A stretch of DNA of 64,000 nucleotides, taken from NCBI GenBank assembly GCA_041906185.1, contig JAYRJQ010000001.1, positions 248,001 through 312,000 on the forward strand, given 5' to 3'. The translations under genes were made by a program, and so were the position numbers. The notes under the pieces were generated by a model, which was not told where the DNA came from, did no database searches, and saw nothing but the letters and a program-made list of their open reading frames with translations. Numbering within the stretch: the first letter of the stretch is position 1; every line of letters begins with the position of its first letter. This DNA comes from Roseateles_B sp041906185. GTDB lineage: Bacteria; Pseudomonadota; Gammaproteobacteria; Burkholderiales; Burkholderiaceae_C. Shown one piece after another: positions 52,817 to 61,330 of this stretch.

Positions 52817-54328
52817 ATGGACGATTTCAACAGCCTGATGCACGGCTTCTCGGTCGCGGCGACCCTGCCCAACCTCGGCTACATGATGGTGGGCCTGCTG
52901 CTGGGCGTGCTCATCGGCGTGCTGCCGGGCCTCGGGGGCGCCAACGGCGTGGCCATCCTGCTGCCCCTCACCTTCACGATGAACCCCACGACGGCCATCA
53001 TCATGCTGTCGTGCATCTACTGGGGGGCGCTGTTCGGCGGGGCCATCACCTCCATCCTCTTCAACATCCCCGGCGAGCCCTGGTCCGTGGCGACCACCTT
53101 CGACGGCTACCCGATGGCGCAGCGCGGCGAGGCGGCGCAGGCCCTGACGGCCGCCTTCACCTCGTCCTTCGTCGGCGCGCTCTTCGCCACGCTGCTCATC
53201 AGCTTCCTGGCGCCCTTGCTCGCCCGTTTCGCCTTGCGCTTCGGCCCCGCCGAGCTGTTCGCCGTGCAGCTGCTGACCTTCTGCAGCTTCGTCGGCATGA
53301 GCCGGGACGCCCCGGCCAAGACGCTCATCTCGATGCTGCTGGGCTTCGCGCTCGCCACCATCGGCATGGACGACATGACCGGGCAGCTGCGCATGACCTT
53401 CGGCTTCACCGAGCTGCTGAAGGGCTTCGACTTCCTGATCGCCGTGATCGGGCTCTTCGGCATCGGCGAGATCCTGCTGACGATGGAGGAAGGCCTGGCC
53501 TTCAAGGGCCAGAGCGCGCGCATCAGCCCCAAGGTGGTCTTCGAGACCTGGTGGGCGCTGCTCAAGCACTGGAAGCTCTTCCTGCGCTCCGTGGCCATCG
53601 GCTGCTGGATGGGCATCACCCCCGGCGGCGCCACGCCGGCGTCCTTCATGAGCTACGGCGTGGCGCAGCGCCTCTCCCGCCATCCGGAGCGCTTCGGCAA
53701 GGGTGAGCTTGCCGGCGTGGTCGCCCCCGAGACCGCCGCGCATGCGGCGGGCACCTCGGCGCTGCTGCCCATGCTGACGCTGGGCATTCCCGGCTCGCCC
53801 ACGGCGGCCGTGCTGCTGGGGGGCCTCGTGATCTGGGGGCTGCAGCCCGGGCCCATGCTGTTCACGGAGAACAAGGACTTCGTCTGGGGCCTGATCGCCT
53901 CGATGTACCTCAGCAATGTCGTGGGCCTGCTGGTGGTGTTGACGACCGTGCCGTTCTGGGCGGCCATTCTGCGCATTCCGTTTGCGATCATCGCGCCGGT
54001 GATCGTCGTGACCTGCGCCATCGGCGCCTACACGGTGCACGGCGCCATGTTCGACGTCTACATGATGCTGGTCTTCGGCGTGATGGGCTATGTGTTCAAG
54101 AAGCTGCGCATCCCGCTGGCGCCGCTGGTGCTGGCCCTGGTGCTGGGGGACAAGGCCGAGGCCAACTTCCGGCAGTCGATGCTCGTGTCCCAGGGCAGCC
54201 TGGGGATCTTCTGGTCCAATGCGCTGGTCGGTGGCCTGACGGCCCTGGCCCTGCTCATGTTGGTCTGGCCCCTCTTCGGGCTGCTCAAGCGCCGCCTGGC
54301 GCGCAATGAAATCGCGGTGAGTGCATGA
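52817..54328 (+). CDS. TctA-family large transporter subunit
   Basis: A 503-residue permease with about 11-12 helices and the two family glycine motifs: LLGVLIGVLPGLGGANGVAI near residue 25 and GVVAPETAAHAAGTSALLPM near 300. Drives proton- or sodium-linked uptake of the TctC-bound acid. Nine bp after tctB; overlaps the reductase gene by 4 bp. Confidence 0.95.
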   Translation: MDDFNSLMHGFSVAATLPNLGYMMVGLLLGVLIGVLPGLGGANGVAILLPLTFTMNPTTAIIMLSCIYWGALFGGAITSILFNIPGEPWSVATTFDGYPMAQRGEAAQALTAAFTSSFVGALFATLLISFLAPLLARFALRFGPAELFAVQLLTFCSFVGMSRDAPAKTLISMLLGFALATIGMDDMTGQLRMTFGFTELLKGFDFLIAVIGLFGIGEILLTMEEGLAFKGQSARISPKVVFETWWALLKHWKLFLRSVAIGCWMGITPGGATPASFMSYGVAQRLSRHPERFGKGELAGVVAPETAAHAAGTSALLPMLTLGIPGSPTAAVLLGGLVIWGLQPGPMLFTENKDFVWGLIASMYLSNVVGLLVVLTTVPFWAAILRIPFAIIAPVIVVTCAIGAYTVHGAMFDVYMMLVFGVMGYVFKKLRIPLAPLVLALVLGDKAEANFRQSMLVSQGSLGIFWSNALVGGLTALALLMLVWPLFGLLKRRLARNEIAVSA

Positions 54329-55344
54329 AGTTCGCAATCGTCGGCGCCGGAGCCATCGGCGGCCTGCTGGGCACGCGCCTCGCCCGGGCCGGGCACACGG
54401 TCACGTTCATCGCCCGCAACCGCAACCTCGCGGTCATCAATGCCGAGGGCTTCCGGCTGATCGAGGAGGATGGCAGCACGCTGCACGCCCCGCCCGGAGA
54501 GCACCTGCGCGCCGTGCAGCGCATGGCCGAGGCGGGCCCGCAGGACGTCGTCCTGCTGACGGTCAAGGCCCATCAGCTCGCGGACCTGCTGGGCGAGCTG
54601 CCCGCGCTGATCGGGCCGCAGACGCTGGTGGTCAGCATGATCAATGGCCTGCCCTGGTGGTACTTCCAGGGGCTGGCGGGGCCGCACGAGGGCCGGGTGC
54701 TGGAGTCCGTCGATCCGGGCGGCGCCCTGGCCCTCGCGATCCCCTCGGCCCAGGTCATCGGCAGCATCGTCTATCCGGCGGCCCAGCTCGAGGCGCCCGG
54801 CGTGGTCCGGCTGATCGAGGGCAACCGCTTCTCGCTGGGCGAGCTCGACGGCAGCCGCAGCGAGCGCCTCGAGGCCCTGGCCCAGGTGCTGATGCAGGCC
54901 GGATTCAAGGCGCCCGTGAGTCGTGACATCCGCTCCGAGCTGTGGGTCAAGCTGTGGGGCAATCTGAGCTTCAACCCGATCTCGGCCCTGACCCACGCGA
55001 CGCTGGAGGACATCTGCCGCTTCCCGCTGTCCCGCGAGCTGGCCGCGCGCATGATGACCGAGGCGCAGACCGTGGGCGAGCAGCTGGGCGTGCAGTTCAA
55101 GATCTCGTTGGACAAGCGCATCGCCGGGGCCGAGGCCGTCGGCGCGCACAAGACCTCCATGCTGCAGGACGTGGAGGCCGGCCGTGCGCTGGAACTGGAG
55201 GCGCTGCTGGGGGCCGTGGTCGAGCTGGCCCGCATCACCGGCACGCCGAGCCCGAACCTCGATGCCGTGTACGCGCTGACCCGCTTGCTGGGCCAGACCC
55301 TGCAGGCGCAGCACGGGCGGCTGGCGGTGCAAGCGCTGGCCTGA
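54325..55344 (+). CDS. PanE/ApbA-family ketopantoate reductase-like oxidoreductase
   Basis: A 339-residue NADPH enzyme: Rossmann FAIVGAGAIGGLLGTRLA, LTVKAHQL, the ELWVKLWGNLSFNPI motif with catalytic Lys, and DKRIAGAEAVGAHKTSML. Ketopantoate reductases make pantoate, but members coupled to transporters often reduce other 2-oxo acids. Translational coupling (ATGA) to tctA suggests it acts on the imported acid or its derivative. Confidence 0.82.
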   Translation: MKFAIVGAGAIGGLLGTRLARAGHTVTFIARNRNLAVINAEGFRLIEEDGSTLHAPPGEHLRAVQRMAEAGPQDVVLLTVKAHQLADLLGELPALIGPQTLVVSMINGLPWWYFQGLAGPHEGRVLESVDPGGALALAIPSAQVIGSIVYPAAQLEAPGVVRLIEGNRFSLGELDGSRSERLEALAQVLMQAGFKAPVSRDIRSELWVKLWGNLSFNPISALTHATLEDICRFPLSRELAARMMTEAQTVGEQLGVQFKISLDKRIAGAEAVGAHKTSMLQDVEAGRALELEALLGAVVELARITGTPSPNLDAVYALTRLLGQTLQAQHGRLAVQALA

Positions 55345-55544
55345 GTCGCCACGCCCGAGCTGCCGCAGGTCCAGGCCTGTAGGCTGCGCCGGACAGGCGA
55401 CGGGTCGGCCACGCGATCCTAGTGCTAGCCGCGGACATGGCCCGACGTCCCACCGCGGCGCCTGTCTTCTGTGGGCGCATGCCGCCAGTCCAGGGTCCGG
55501 TGGATGACGGGCGAACCCGTCGACGAGGGCTCGCCCCAGGCTGG

Positions 55545-55865
55545 CTAAGGACCTCGTCTTGGAAGCCCCGGCCCTGTCCTCCAGCGCCGCCGCATCATCA
55601 CGAGGGCCAGGGGCGTGACGAGGACGCTGATCAGCGCCAGGCCCCAGAACGTCGGCCGGTCCTCGAGCAGCCAGGCGCGGGCGGTCCAGGCCGCGAGCAG
55701 CGCCAGGGCGCTGAGCTTGCCGGCATACCAGAGCGCCTCGTCCATCGGCGCCTTGCGGCCCGCCTGGCGCTGGCGCAGCAACCAGCCGGTGCAGACGACC
55801 TTGACCAGTGCCGCGGCCCCGGCGACGGCCGCCAGCAGCGCGGCGGGCTCGGCAAGGCGCATCAT
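55545..55865 (-). CDS. Small hypothetical membrane protein
   Basis: 106 residues with three likely helices (AALLAAVAGAAALVKVVCTGWLL, LSALALLAAWTARAWLL, WGLALISVLVTPLALVMM) and a basic tail. I do not recognise the family. Its ATG overlaps the phosphatase stop by 4 bp, which supports it being real and in the phosphatase operon. The 200-bp gap to convergent panE has nothing clear. Confidence 0.55.
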   Translation of the reverse strand: MMRLAEPAALLAAVAGAAALVKVVCTGWLLRQRQAGRKAPMDEALWYAGKLSALALLAAWTARAWLLEDRPTFWGLALISVLVTPLALVMMRRRWRTGPGLPRRGP

Positions 55866-56701
55866 CGGCGCCAGTCCTGGCGCAGGAAGTGCAGCACCGC
55901 GTCGTCGTGGTGGTGGCCGATCACCGTGTGGGCCTCGGCCTTCACCTCGTCAATGGCATTGGCCATCGCGACGCCCCGGTGCGCGGCGCGCAGCATGGTG
56001 ATGTCGTTCACCTGATCTCCGAAGACCACCACCTCGCGATCGCTCAAGCCGTAGCGCTGGGCGAGGATGTGGATCGCCTGGTCCTTGGTGGCGCGCCGGT
56101 CGTGCACCGTCAGCCAGGGCCAGGCGGGGCGGTAGAGGTCCTCGTTGAGATGGCACTGCACGGCGTCACCGAACTGGGCCTGGATGTCGTCGTACAGGGC
56201 CCGCAGCGGCGCATGCGGGCCGACCACGACCAGCGTCATCAGCGGCCCGCCGCCCAGCTCGCCGGCCAGATCGTCGCAGGCCCGCAGGCGCGGATCGCCG
56301 TTCAGCACCCGCTCGTCGACGAAGTGTTGCTGGCCTTCGTTCTCGACGTCCTGCCAGTAGAGGCGGTCGCCCTCGGGCGTGTGGATCGACAAGAAGGGCA
56401 GCTGTCCGTGCCGTCGCACCAGCGCGAAGAGCGCCTCGCCCAGCGCGCCGTCCATGCCGTGAACGAGCTCATGGCGGCCGGTGGCGAGGTCGCTGATGAA
56501 GGCGCCGTTGGACGAGATCACCGGCAGGCTCAAGGGAAGCCCGGCCAGCAGCTGGCGGATGGACACCACATGGCGCGCGCTGGCCACGGTGAAGACCAGC
56601 CCCTGGGCCAGCAGCTCGCCGAGCCCGCTGCGCGTGCGCTCGGAGAGCTGGCCCTGGCGGTCGAGCAGGGTGCCGTCGAGGTCGGAGACGTAGAGCGTCA
56701 T
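55862..56701 (-). CDS. Cof-type HAD phosphatase
   Basis: A 279-residue phosphatase: catalytic SDLDGTLLDRQGQLS, motif II SNGAF, and FGDQVNDITMLRAAHRGVAMANA (motifs III/IV) with a type IIB cap between. Hydrolyses small sugar or cofactor phosphates. Downstream of phoH but separated by a terminator-like hairpin. Confidence 0.9.
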   Translation of the reverse strand: MTLYVSDLDGTLLDRQGQLSERTRSGLGELLAQGLVFTVASARHVVSIRQLLAGLPLSLPVISSNGAFISDLATGRHELVHGMDGALGEALFALVRRHGQLPFLSIHTPEGDRLYWQDVENEGQQHFVDERVLNGDPRLRACDDLAGELGGGPLMTLVVVGPHAPLRALYDDIQAQFGDAVQCHLNEDLYRPAWPWLTVHDRRATKDQAIHILAQRYGLSDREVVVFGDQVNDITMLRAAHRGVAMANAIDEVKAEAHTVIGHHHDDAVLHFLRQDWRR

Positions 56702-56713
56702 CGCTTCTCCATG

Positions 56714-56736
56714 AAAAAGCGGCGCCGCAGCGCCGC
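56714..56736 (-). terminator. Terminator after phoH
   Basis: Stem GCGGCGC/GCGCCGC with a four-base loop, with five A on the left reading as T on the minus strand; just before the phosphatase ATG. Confidence 0.7.
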
Positions 56737-56763
56737 CGGGGGAGGCCGTCGCCAGCCCGTGCG

Positions 56764-58563
56764 TCAGAGCACCTCGGAGGCGAAGTCCGCCAGGCGCGAG
56801 CGCTCGCCGCGGGCCAGGGTGACGTGCCCGCTGTGGGCCCAGCCCTTGAAGCGGTCCACGGCATAGGTCAGGCCCGACGAGCCCTCGGTGAGGTAGGGCG
56901 TGTCGATCTGCGCGAGGTTGCCCAGGCAGACGATCTTGGTGCCCGGGCCGGCCCGCGTGATCAGGGTCTTCATCTGCTTGGGCGTCAGGTTCTGGGCCTC
57001 GTCGATGATGACGTACTTGTTCAGGAAGGTCCGGCCGCGCATGAAGTTCAGGCTCTTGATCTTGATCTTGCTGCGCACGAGGTCGTTGGTGGCCGCGCGG
57101 CCCCACTCGCCGGCGCTGCTGTCGCCCCGGGCCAGGACCTCGAGGTTGTCGTCCAGCGCGCCCATCCAGGGGCCCATCTTCTCTTCCTCGGTGCCAGGCA
57201 GGAAGCCGATGTCCTCGCCCACGGGCACCGTCACCCGGGTGACGATGATCTCGCTGTAGCGGCGCTCGTCCAGCACCTGCGAGAGGCCGGCGGCCAGCGT
57301 CATCAGCGTCTTGCCCGTGCCGGCGGTGCCGGTGAGGGTGACGAAGTCGACGTCGGGGTCCATCAGCAGGTTCAGGGCGAAGTTCTGCTCGCGGTTGCGG
57401 GCCGTCACGCCCCAGACGGCATTCTTCTGGTGGCCGAAGTCCCGCAGCGTGCGCAGCACGGCGCTCTTGCCGGTGATCTCGGTGACCTTGGCATACAGCG
57501 GCGCGGCGCCGGGCGCCTCGAGGTAGACCAGCTCGTTGACCAGCAGCGAGGGCACCAGCGGGCCGCTGATGCGGTAGAAGGTGATGCCACCCTGCTGCCA
57601 GCTCTCCATGGTCTTGCCATGGCGCTCCCAGAAGTCGGCGGGCAGGGCCTGCACGCCGGTGTAGAGGAGGTCGGAGTCCTCCAGCGTCTTGTCGTTGCGG
57701 TAGTCCTCGGCGGGCAGGCCCAGCGCCCGGGCCTTGATCCGCATGTTGATGTCCTTGGACACCAGCACGACCTCACGCTCCGGCTGCTGCGCCTTGAGCG
57801 CCTGCACGACGCCCAGGATCTGGTTGTCCGCCTTGCCCTGGGGCAGGCCCTGAGGCAGCGGGGCGTCGATCAGCTGCGTCTGGAAGAAGAGCTTGCCGCC
57901 GGCCTCGCGGTGGCCGGTCTGGTCCAGGGGCAGGCCCTTGGCCATTTCCTCGAGCGTGCTGCTCTTGAGGCTGGCGGCCAGGGCGTCGAGGTCCCGGCTG
58001 ACCTGGCGCACATTGCGGGCGACCTCGGTCATGCCCTTCTTGTGCCCGTCCAGTTCCTCCAGCGTGATCATCGGGAGGTAGATGTCATGTTCCTCGAAGC
58101 GGAACAGGCACATCGGGTCGTGCATCAGGACGTTGGTGTCCAGCACGAAGAGCTTGGTGGCGCCGCCGGCGCGTGGCCGCGCGGCCTTGCTGCTGCGGGG
58201 CTTGGCCGGAGTGGCCGGGGCGGCAGGGGCAGCGGCGCGGGTGGTCGGCGCGGTGGGCGCGGCCGGTGCCTGGGGCGCGCGGGCCTGCACGGGCGCCGGG
58301 GCGGGCATCGCCTGCTGAGGCGCTGGCGCGGCGGCCGTGCGCAGGACCTTGGCGGTGCGCTGGGGTTTGGCGGGAGTGGCGGAAGTGGCGGGTGCCGCGG
58401 CGGCCACGGGCGGCGCCACCACGCTCAGCGCGGGCGTCGCCATCGGCTTGGCCTCGGGCAGGGCGGCCAGCACCGGTTTCTTCTTGCTGGGGACCAGGCT
58501 GGTGGCGTATTCGCTGGCTTCCAGACGGGCAGCGCGCTTGGTCGGGGGCTTGGGCAGTGGCAT
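56764..58563 (-). CDS. PIN-PhoH family protein
   Basis: A 599-residue protein: residues 1-135 are Ala/Pro-rich low complexity, 137-270 a PIN nuclease domain (FVLDTNVLMHDP with Asp142), then PhoH ATPase with Walker A GTAGTGKT at 412-419 and Walker B YVIIDEAQN at 517-525. PhoH2-type proteins unwind and cut RNA. The disordered N-tail is longer than usual. An in-frame ATG at 58650 is possible but would lie inside a terminator region. Confidence 0.9.
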   Translation of the reverse strand: MPLPKPPTKRAARLEASEYATSLVPSKKKPVLAALPEAKPMATPALSVVAPPVAAAAPATSATPAKPQRTAKVLRTAAAPAPQQAMPAPAPVQARAPQAPAAPTAPTTRAAAPAAPATPAKPRSSKAARPRAGGATKLFVLDTNVLMHDPMCLFRFEEHDIYLPMITLEELDGHKKGMTEVARNVRQVSRDLDALAASLKSSTLEEMAKGLPLDQTGHREAGGKLFFQTQLIDAPLPQGLPQGKADNQILGVVQALKAQQPEREVVLVSKDINMRIKARALGLPAEDYRNDKTLEDSDLLYTGVQALPADFWERHGKTMESWQQGGITFYRISGPLVPSLLVNELVYLEAPGAAPLYAKVTEITGKSAVLRTLRDFGHQKNAVWGVTARNREQNFALNLLMDPDVDFVTLTGTAGTGKTLMTLAAGLSQVLDERRYSEIIVTRVTVPVGEDIGFLPGTEEEKMGPWMGALDDNLEVLARGDSSAGEWGRAATNDLVRSKIKIKSLNFMRGRTFLNKYVIIDEAQNLTPKQMKTLITRAGPGTKIVCLGNLAQIDTPYLTEGSSGLTYAVDRFKGWAHSGHVTLARGERSRLADFASEVL

Positions 58564-58648
58564 GTGAGCAATGGCGGGACGGGTCAAGCCGTCCCGAGCA
58601 GTGGGTGCGAAGACCGCCCTTCGCACCCGGGAATGCGTCCAGAAAAGC

Positions 58649-58677
58649 AAAAAGCCGCCTTCGTCGTGAGGCGGCTT
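58649..58677 (-). terminator. Terminator before phoH
   Basis: Stem AAGCCGCCT/AGGCGGCTT, loop of eight; A run on the left gives T on the minus strand. Second in line after bcp. Confidence 0.75.
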
Positions 58678-58779
58678 CTGGGTGCGGGACGGGATCCGGG
58701 GCGCGAGGGCATGGATTGATTATGCACAAGTCGCCCGGGCTGCCCGGGAGCGGGGCCGGGCGGCGTCCAAATACAACAA

Positions 58780-58808
58780 AGCCGGTCTCGTCATGAACGG
58801 GACCGGCT
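58780..58808 (-). terminator. First terminator of bcp
   Basis: Stem AGCCGGTC/GACCGGCT with a 13-base loop; the minus strand then reads TTGTTG. Weaker than the one at 58649; the two are in tandem. Confidence 0.55.
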
Positions 58809-58851
58809 CGGGCGAGATACTGCGGAGCTCCCCGCCGTACTCAGCGCGCGA

Positions 58852-59331
58852 TCAGGCGGCTTCCTTCTTGAGCGACTTCACGGCCTTCAAGACTTCGTCC
58901 ACGTGGCCGGCCACCTTGATGCCGCGCCACTCGGCACGGAGCACGCCGTTGGCGTCGATCAGGAAGGTGGAGCGCTCGATGCCCTTCACCTTCTTGCCGT
59001 ACATGATTTTGTTCTTGACCACGCCGAACATGTGGCAGAGCTTCTCTTCCGTGTCGGCGATCAGCTCGAAGGGCAGTTCGAGGGCTTGCTTGAACTTGTC
59101 GTGCGACACCATGTTGTCACGCGACACCCCCAGCACCACGGCGCCGGCCTTCACAAAGTCCTTGTGGCGGTCGCGGAATTGCATGGCTTCGGTGGTGCAA
59201 CCCGGGGTATTGTCCTTGGGGTAGAAGTAAAGCACCACCGTCTGGCCATGGAAGGCCTGGGGGGTGAACTTCACGCCTCCGGTAGCAAGAGCTTCAATTT
59301 CCGGGAGGGGTTTGTTGAGCGCTGGCGTCAT
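58852..59331 (-). CDS. bcp: Peroxiredoxin Bcp
   Basis: A 159-residue thiol peroxidase with peroxidatic Cys45 in FYPKDNTPGCTTEAMQFR. The resolving Cys five residues later, usual in Escherichia coli-type Bcp, is replaced (Met50); Cys99 in EEKLCHMFG is the only other, so it is one-Cys or uses an atypical partner. Reduces hydroperoxides with thioredoxin. A perfect TATAAT lies upstream. Confidence 0.95.
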   Translation of the reverse strand: MTPALNKPLPEIEALATGGVKFTPQAFHGQTVVLYFYPKDNTPGCTTEAMQFRDRHKDFVKAGAVVLGVSRDNMVSHDKFKQALELPFELIADTEEKLCHMFGVVKNKIMYGKKVKGIERSTFLIDANGVLRAEWRGIKVAGHVDEVLKAVKSLKKEAA

Positions 59332-59377
59332 GTGGGCGTTTTTGCTAGTGGGCCTGCCCGGCTGGGCATAGCCTGCA

Positions 59378-59383
59378 ATTATA
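59378..59383 (-). promoter_or_regulatory. -10 box of bcp
   Basis: Perfect TATAAT on the minus strand, 47 bp before the ATG; no good -35. Confidence 0.5.
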
Positions 59384-59511
59384 CGTTGAACGCCAAAGCC
59401 GGTCCGGGCGACCCCTTCAGGGGATTGTCCTGAGGCGCCAGGGATGCTGCACTGCCAGGCCCTCATCCGGACCTTGACGCCGTCCTGGGGCAGTTCTGAA
59501 GTCGTCCTGAC

Positions 59512-59901
59512 TCAAGCCTGCGGCGCCGCGCCTTCGATGAGCAGGGCGGCCAGCACGGCGCGGCCTTCCGCGGCCAGCACGTTGTAGGTGCGGCAGGCGG
59601 CGGCGAGGTCCATCGTCTCCAGGCCGATCCGGGCCTCGATCAGCGCCCGGTAGCGGGCCGGCGGCACGAAGCGCAGGCGCTCGCCGCTGCCGAAGATCAC
59701 CAGCTCGGGCCGCAGGGCCAGGATGCGCTCGAAGGCGGGCTCGTCCAGGTCCTCGAAGCGCGCAACACCCCAGTCCTGCACCTCGCCGCGCCAGGGCACC
59801 AGCAGGCTGCTGCCGTGGGGGCGGCCGTTCACCCACACACGATTGGTCTCGTGACGGGAAATGCTGTTGCCGCCTTGCTGTTCGTCGAGCTGGAATTTCA
59901 T
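59512..59901 (-). CDS. Mth938-like (DUF498) domain protein
   Basis: A 129-residue protein. KFQLDEQQGGNSISRHETNRVWVNG, split at residue 20, and ELVIFGSGERLRFVPPARYRALI mark the Mth938/NDUFAF3 fold. Human NDUFAF3 helps complex I assembly; bacterial function is unknown. ATG 59901 preferred over 59991. Divergent from alaA. Confidence 0.8.
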   Translation of the reverse strand: MKFQLDEQQGGNSISRHETNRVWVNGRPHGSSLLVPWRGEVQDWGVARFEDLDEPAFERILALRPELVIFGSGERLRFVPPARYRALIEARIGLETMDLAAACRTYNVLAAEGRAVLAALLIEGAAPQA

Positions 59902-60069
59902 GCCGGAGCGCTGGAGTTGGAGAGGGAAAAGGGGCGGAGGCAGGGCGGACGAAGCCTCGGTGCGCGGCTTGCGAATCTTGGAGCGTTCCATCCAGGGAAA
60001 GCCCTGCTACCCTGTTAAATTCTACGTTTTGCGGCGCAGCATGCGCGGCATCCACGAGGAGTCCCTGTC

Positions 60070-61296
60070 TTGAACCCGATTTCCAAGTCCGCCAAGCTTG
60101 CCAATGTCTGCTACGACATCCGTGGTCCTGTGCTGGACAAGGCGCGGCAGATGGAGGAAGAGGGGCAGAAGATCATCAAGCTGAACATCGGCAACATCGC
60201 CGCCTTCGGCATCGCCCCCCCGGACGAGATCGTCCAGGACATGATCCGCAACCTGCCCGACGCCGCCGGCTACACGGACTCCAAGGGCCTCTTCGCCCCC
60301 CGCAAGGCGGTGGTGCACTACTGCCAGGAAAAGAACATCCGCGGCGTGACGGTGGATGACGTCTACCTGGGCAACGGCGCCTCCGAGCTGATCGTGATGG
60401 CCCTGAACGCCCTGCTGGACAACGGCGACGAGGTCCTGCTTCCCGCGCCCGACTACCCGCTGTACACCGCCGCCGTGGCGCTGTCGGGTGGCACGCCGGT
60501 GCACTACGTCTGCGACGAGCAGAGCGACTGGATGCCCGACATCGAGGACATCAAGCGCAAGATCACCCCCCGCACCCGGGCGATCGTCGTCATCAACCCG
60601 AACAACCCCACCGGCGCGCTCTACCCGGAGTCGCTCCTGCTCGAGATCATCGAGGTCGCCCGCCAGCACCAGCTGATCATCATGGCGGACGAGATCTACG
60701 ACAAGACGCTGTTCGACGGCAACGTCCACACCAGCATCGCCTCGCTCTCGGAAGACGTCCTCACGCTGACCTTCAACGGCCTGTCCAAGAACTACCGCAG
60801 CTGCGGCTATCGCGCAGGCTGGATGGTCGTCTCGGGCGAGAAGCGCCATGCCCAGGACTACATCACCGGCCTGAACATGCTGGCCTCGATGCGTCTGTGC
60901 GCCAACACGCCCGGGCAGCTGGCCATCCAGACCGCCCTGGGCGGCTACCAGAGCATCAAGGACCTCGTGGCGCCCACCGGCCGCCTGTGCCGCCAGCGCG
61001 ACCTTGCCTATGAGCTGCTGAGCCAGATCCCGGGCGTCAGCGTCGTGAAACCCAAGGCGGCGCTGTACATGTTCCCCCGCCTCGACCCCAAGATCTACCC
61101 GATCGAGGACGACCAGCGCTTCGCCTACGAGCTGCTGGCCGAGGAAAAGGTGCTGATCGTTCAGGGGACGGGCTTCAACTGGAGCGCCCCCGACCACTTC
61201 CGCCTCGTGTTCCTGCCCAACACCGACGACCTGCGCGAAGCCGTGGGCCGGATCGAGCGCTTCCTGTCGAACTACCGAAAACGCCACGGGCGCTGA
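60070..61296 (+). CDS. alaA: Alanine/glutamate aminotransferase, AlaA type
   Basis: A 408-residue PLP enzyme: NIGNIAAFGIAPPDEI, PLP-Lys240 in NGLSKNYR, the NPNNPTGALYP motif and the C-terminal Arg region FRLVFLPN. Makes alanine from pyruvate and glutamate. The TTG start has GAGGAG eight bases before it. 34 bp before hom, an order common in betaproteobacteria. Confidence 0.9.
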   Translation: MNPISKSAKLANVCYDIRGPVLDKARQMEEEGQKIIKLNIGNIAAFGIAPPDEIVQDMIRNLPDAAGYTDSKGLFAPRKAVVHYCQEKNIRGVTVDDVYLGNGASELIVMALNALLDNGDEVLLPAPDYPLYTAAVALSGGTPVHYVCDEQSDWMPDIEDIKRKITPRTRAIVVINPNNPTGALYPESLLLEIIEVARQHQLIIMADEIYDKTLFDGNVHTSIASLSEDVLTLTFNGLSKNYRSCGYRAGWMVVSGEKRHAQDYITGLNMLASMRLCANTPGQLAIQTALGGYQSIKDLVAPTGRLCRQRDLAYELLSQIPGVSVVKPKAALYMFPRLDPKIYPIEDDQRFAYELLAEEKVLIVQGTGFNWSAPDHFRLVFLPNTDDLREAVGRIERFLSNYRKRHGR

Positions 61297-61330
61297 GCCG
61301 CCCCCCACTCCGTCAGAACGAGCACACACC

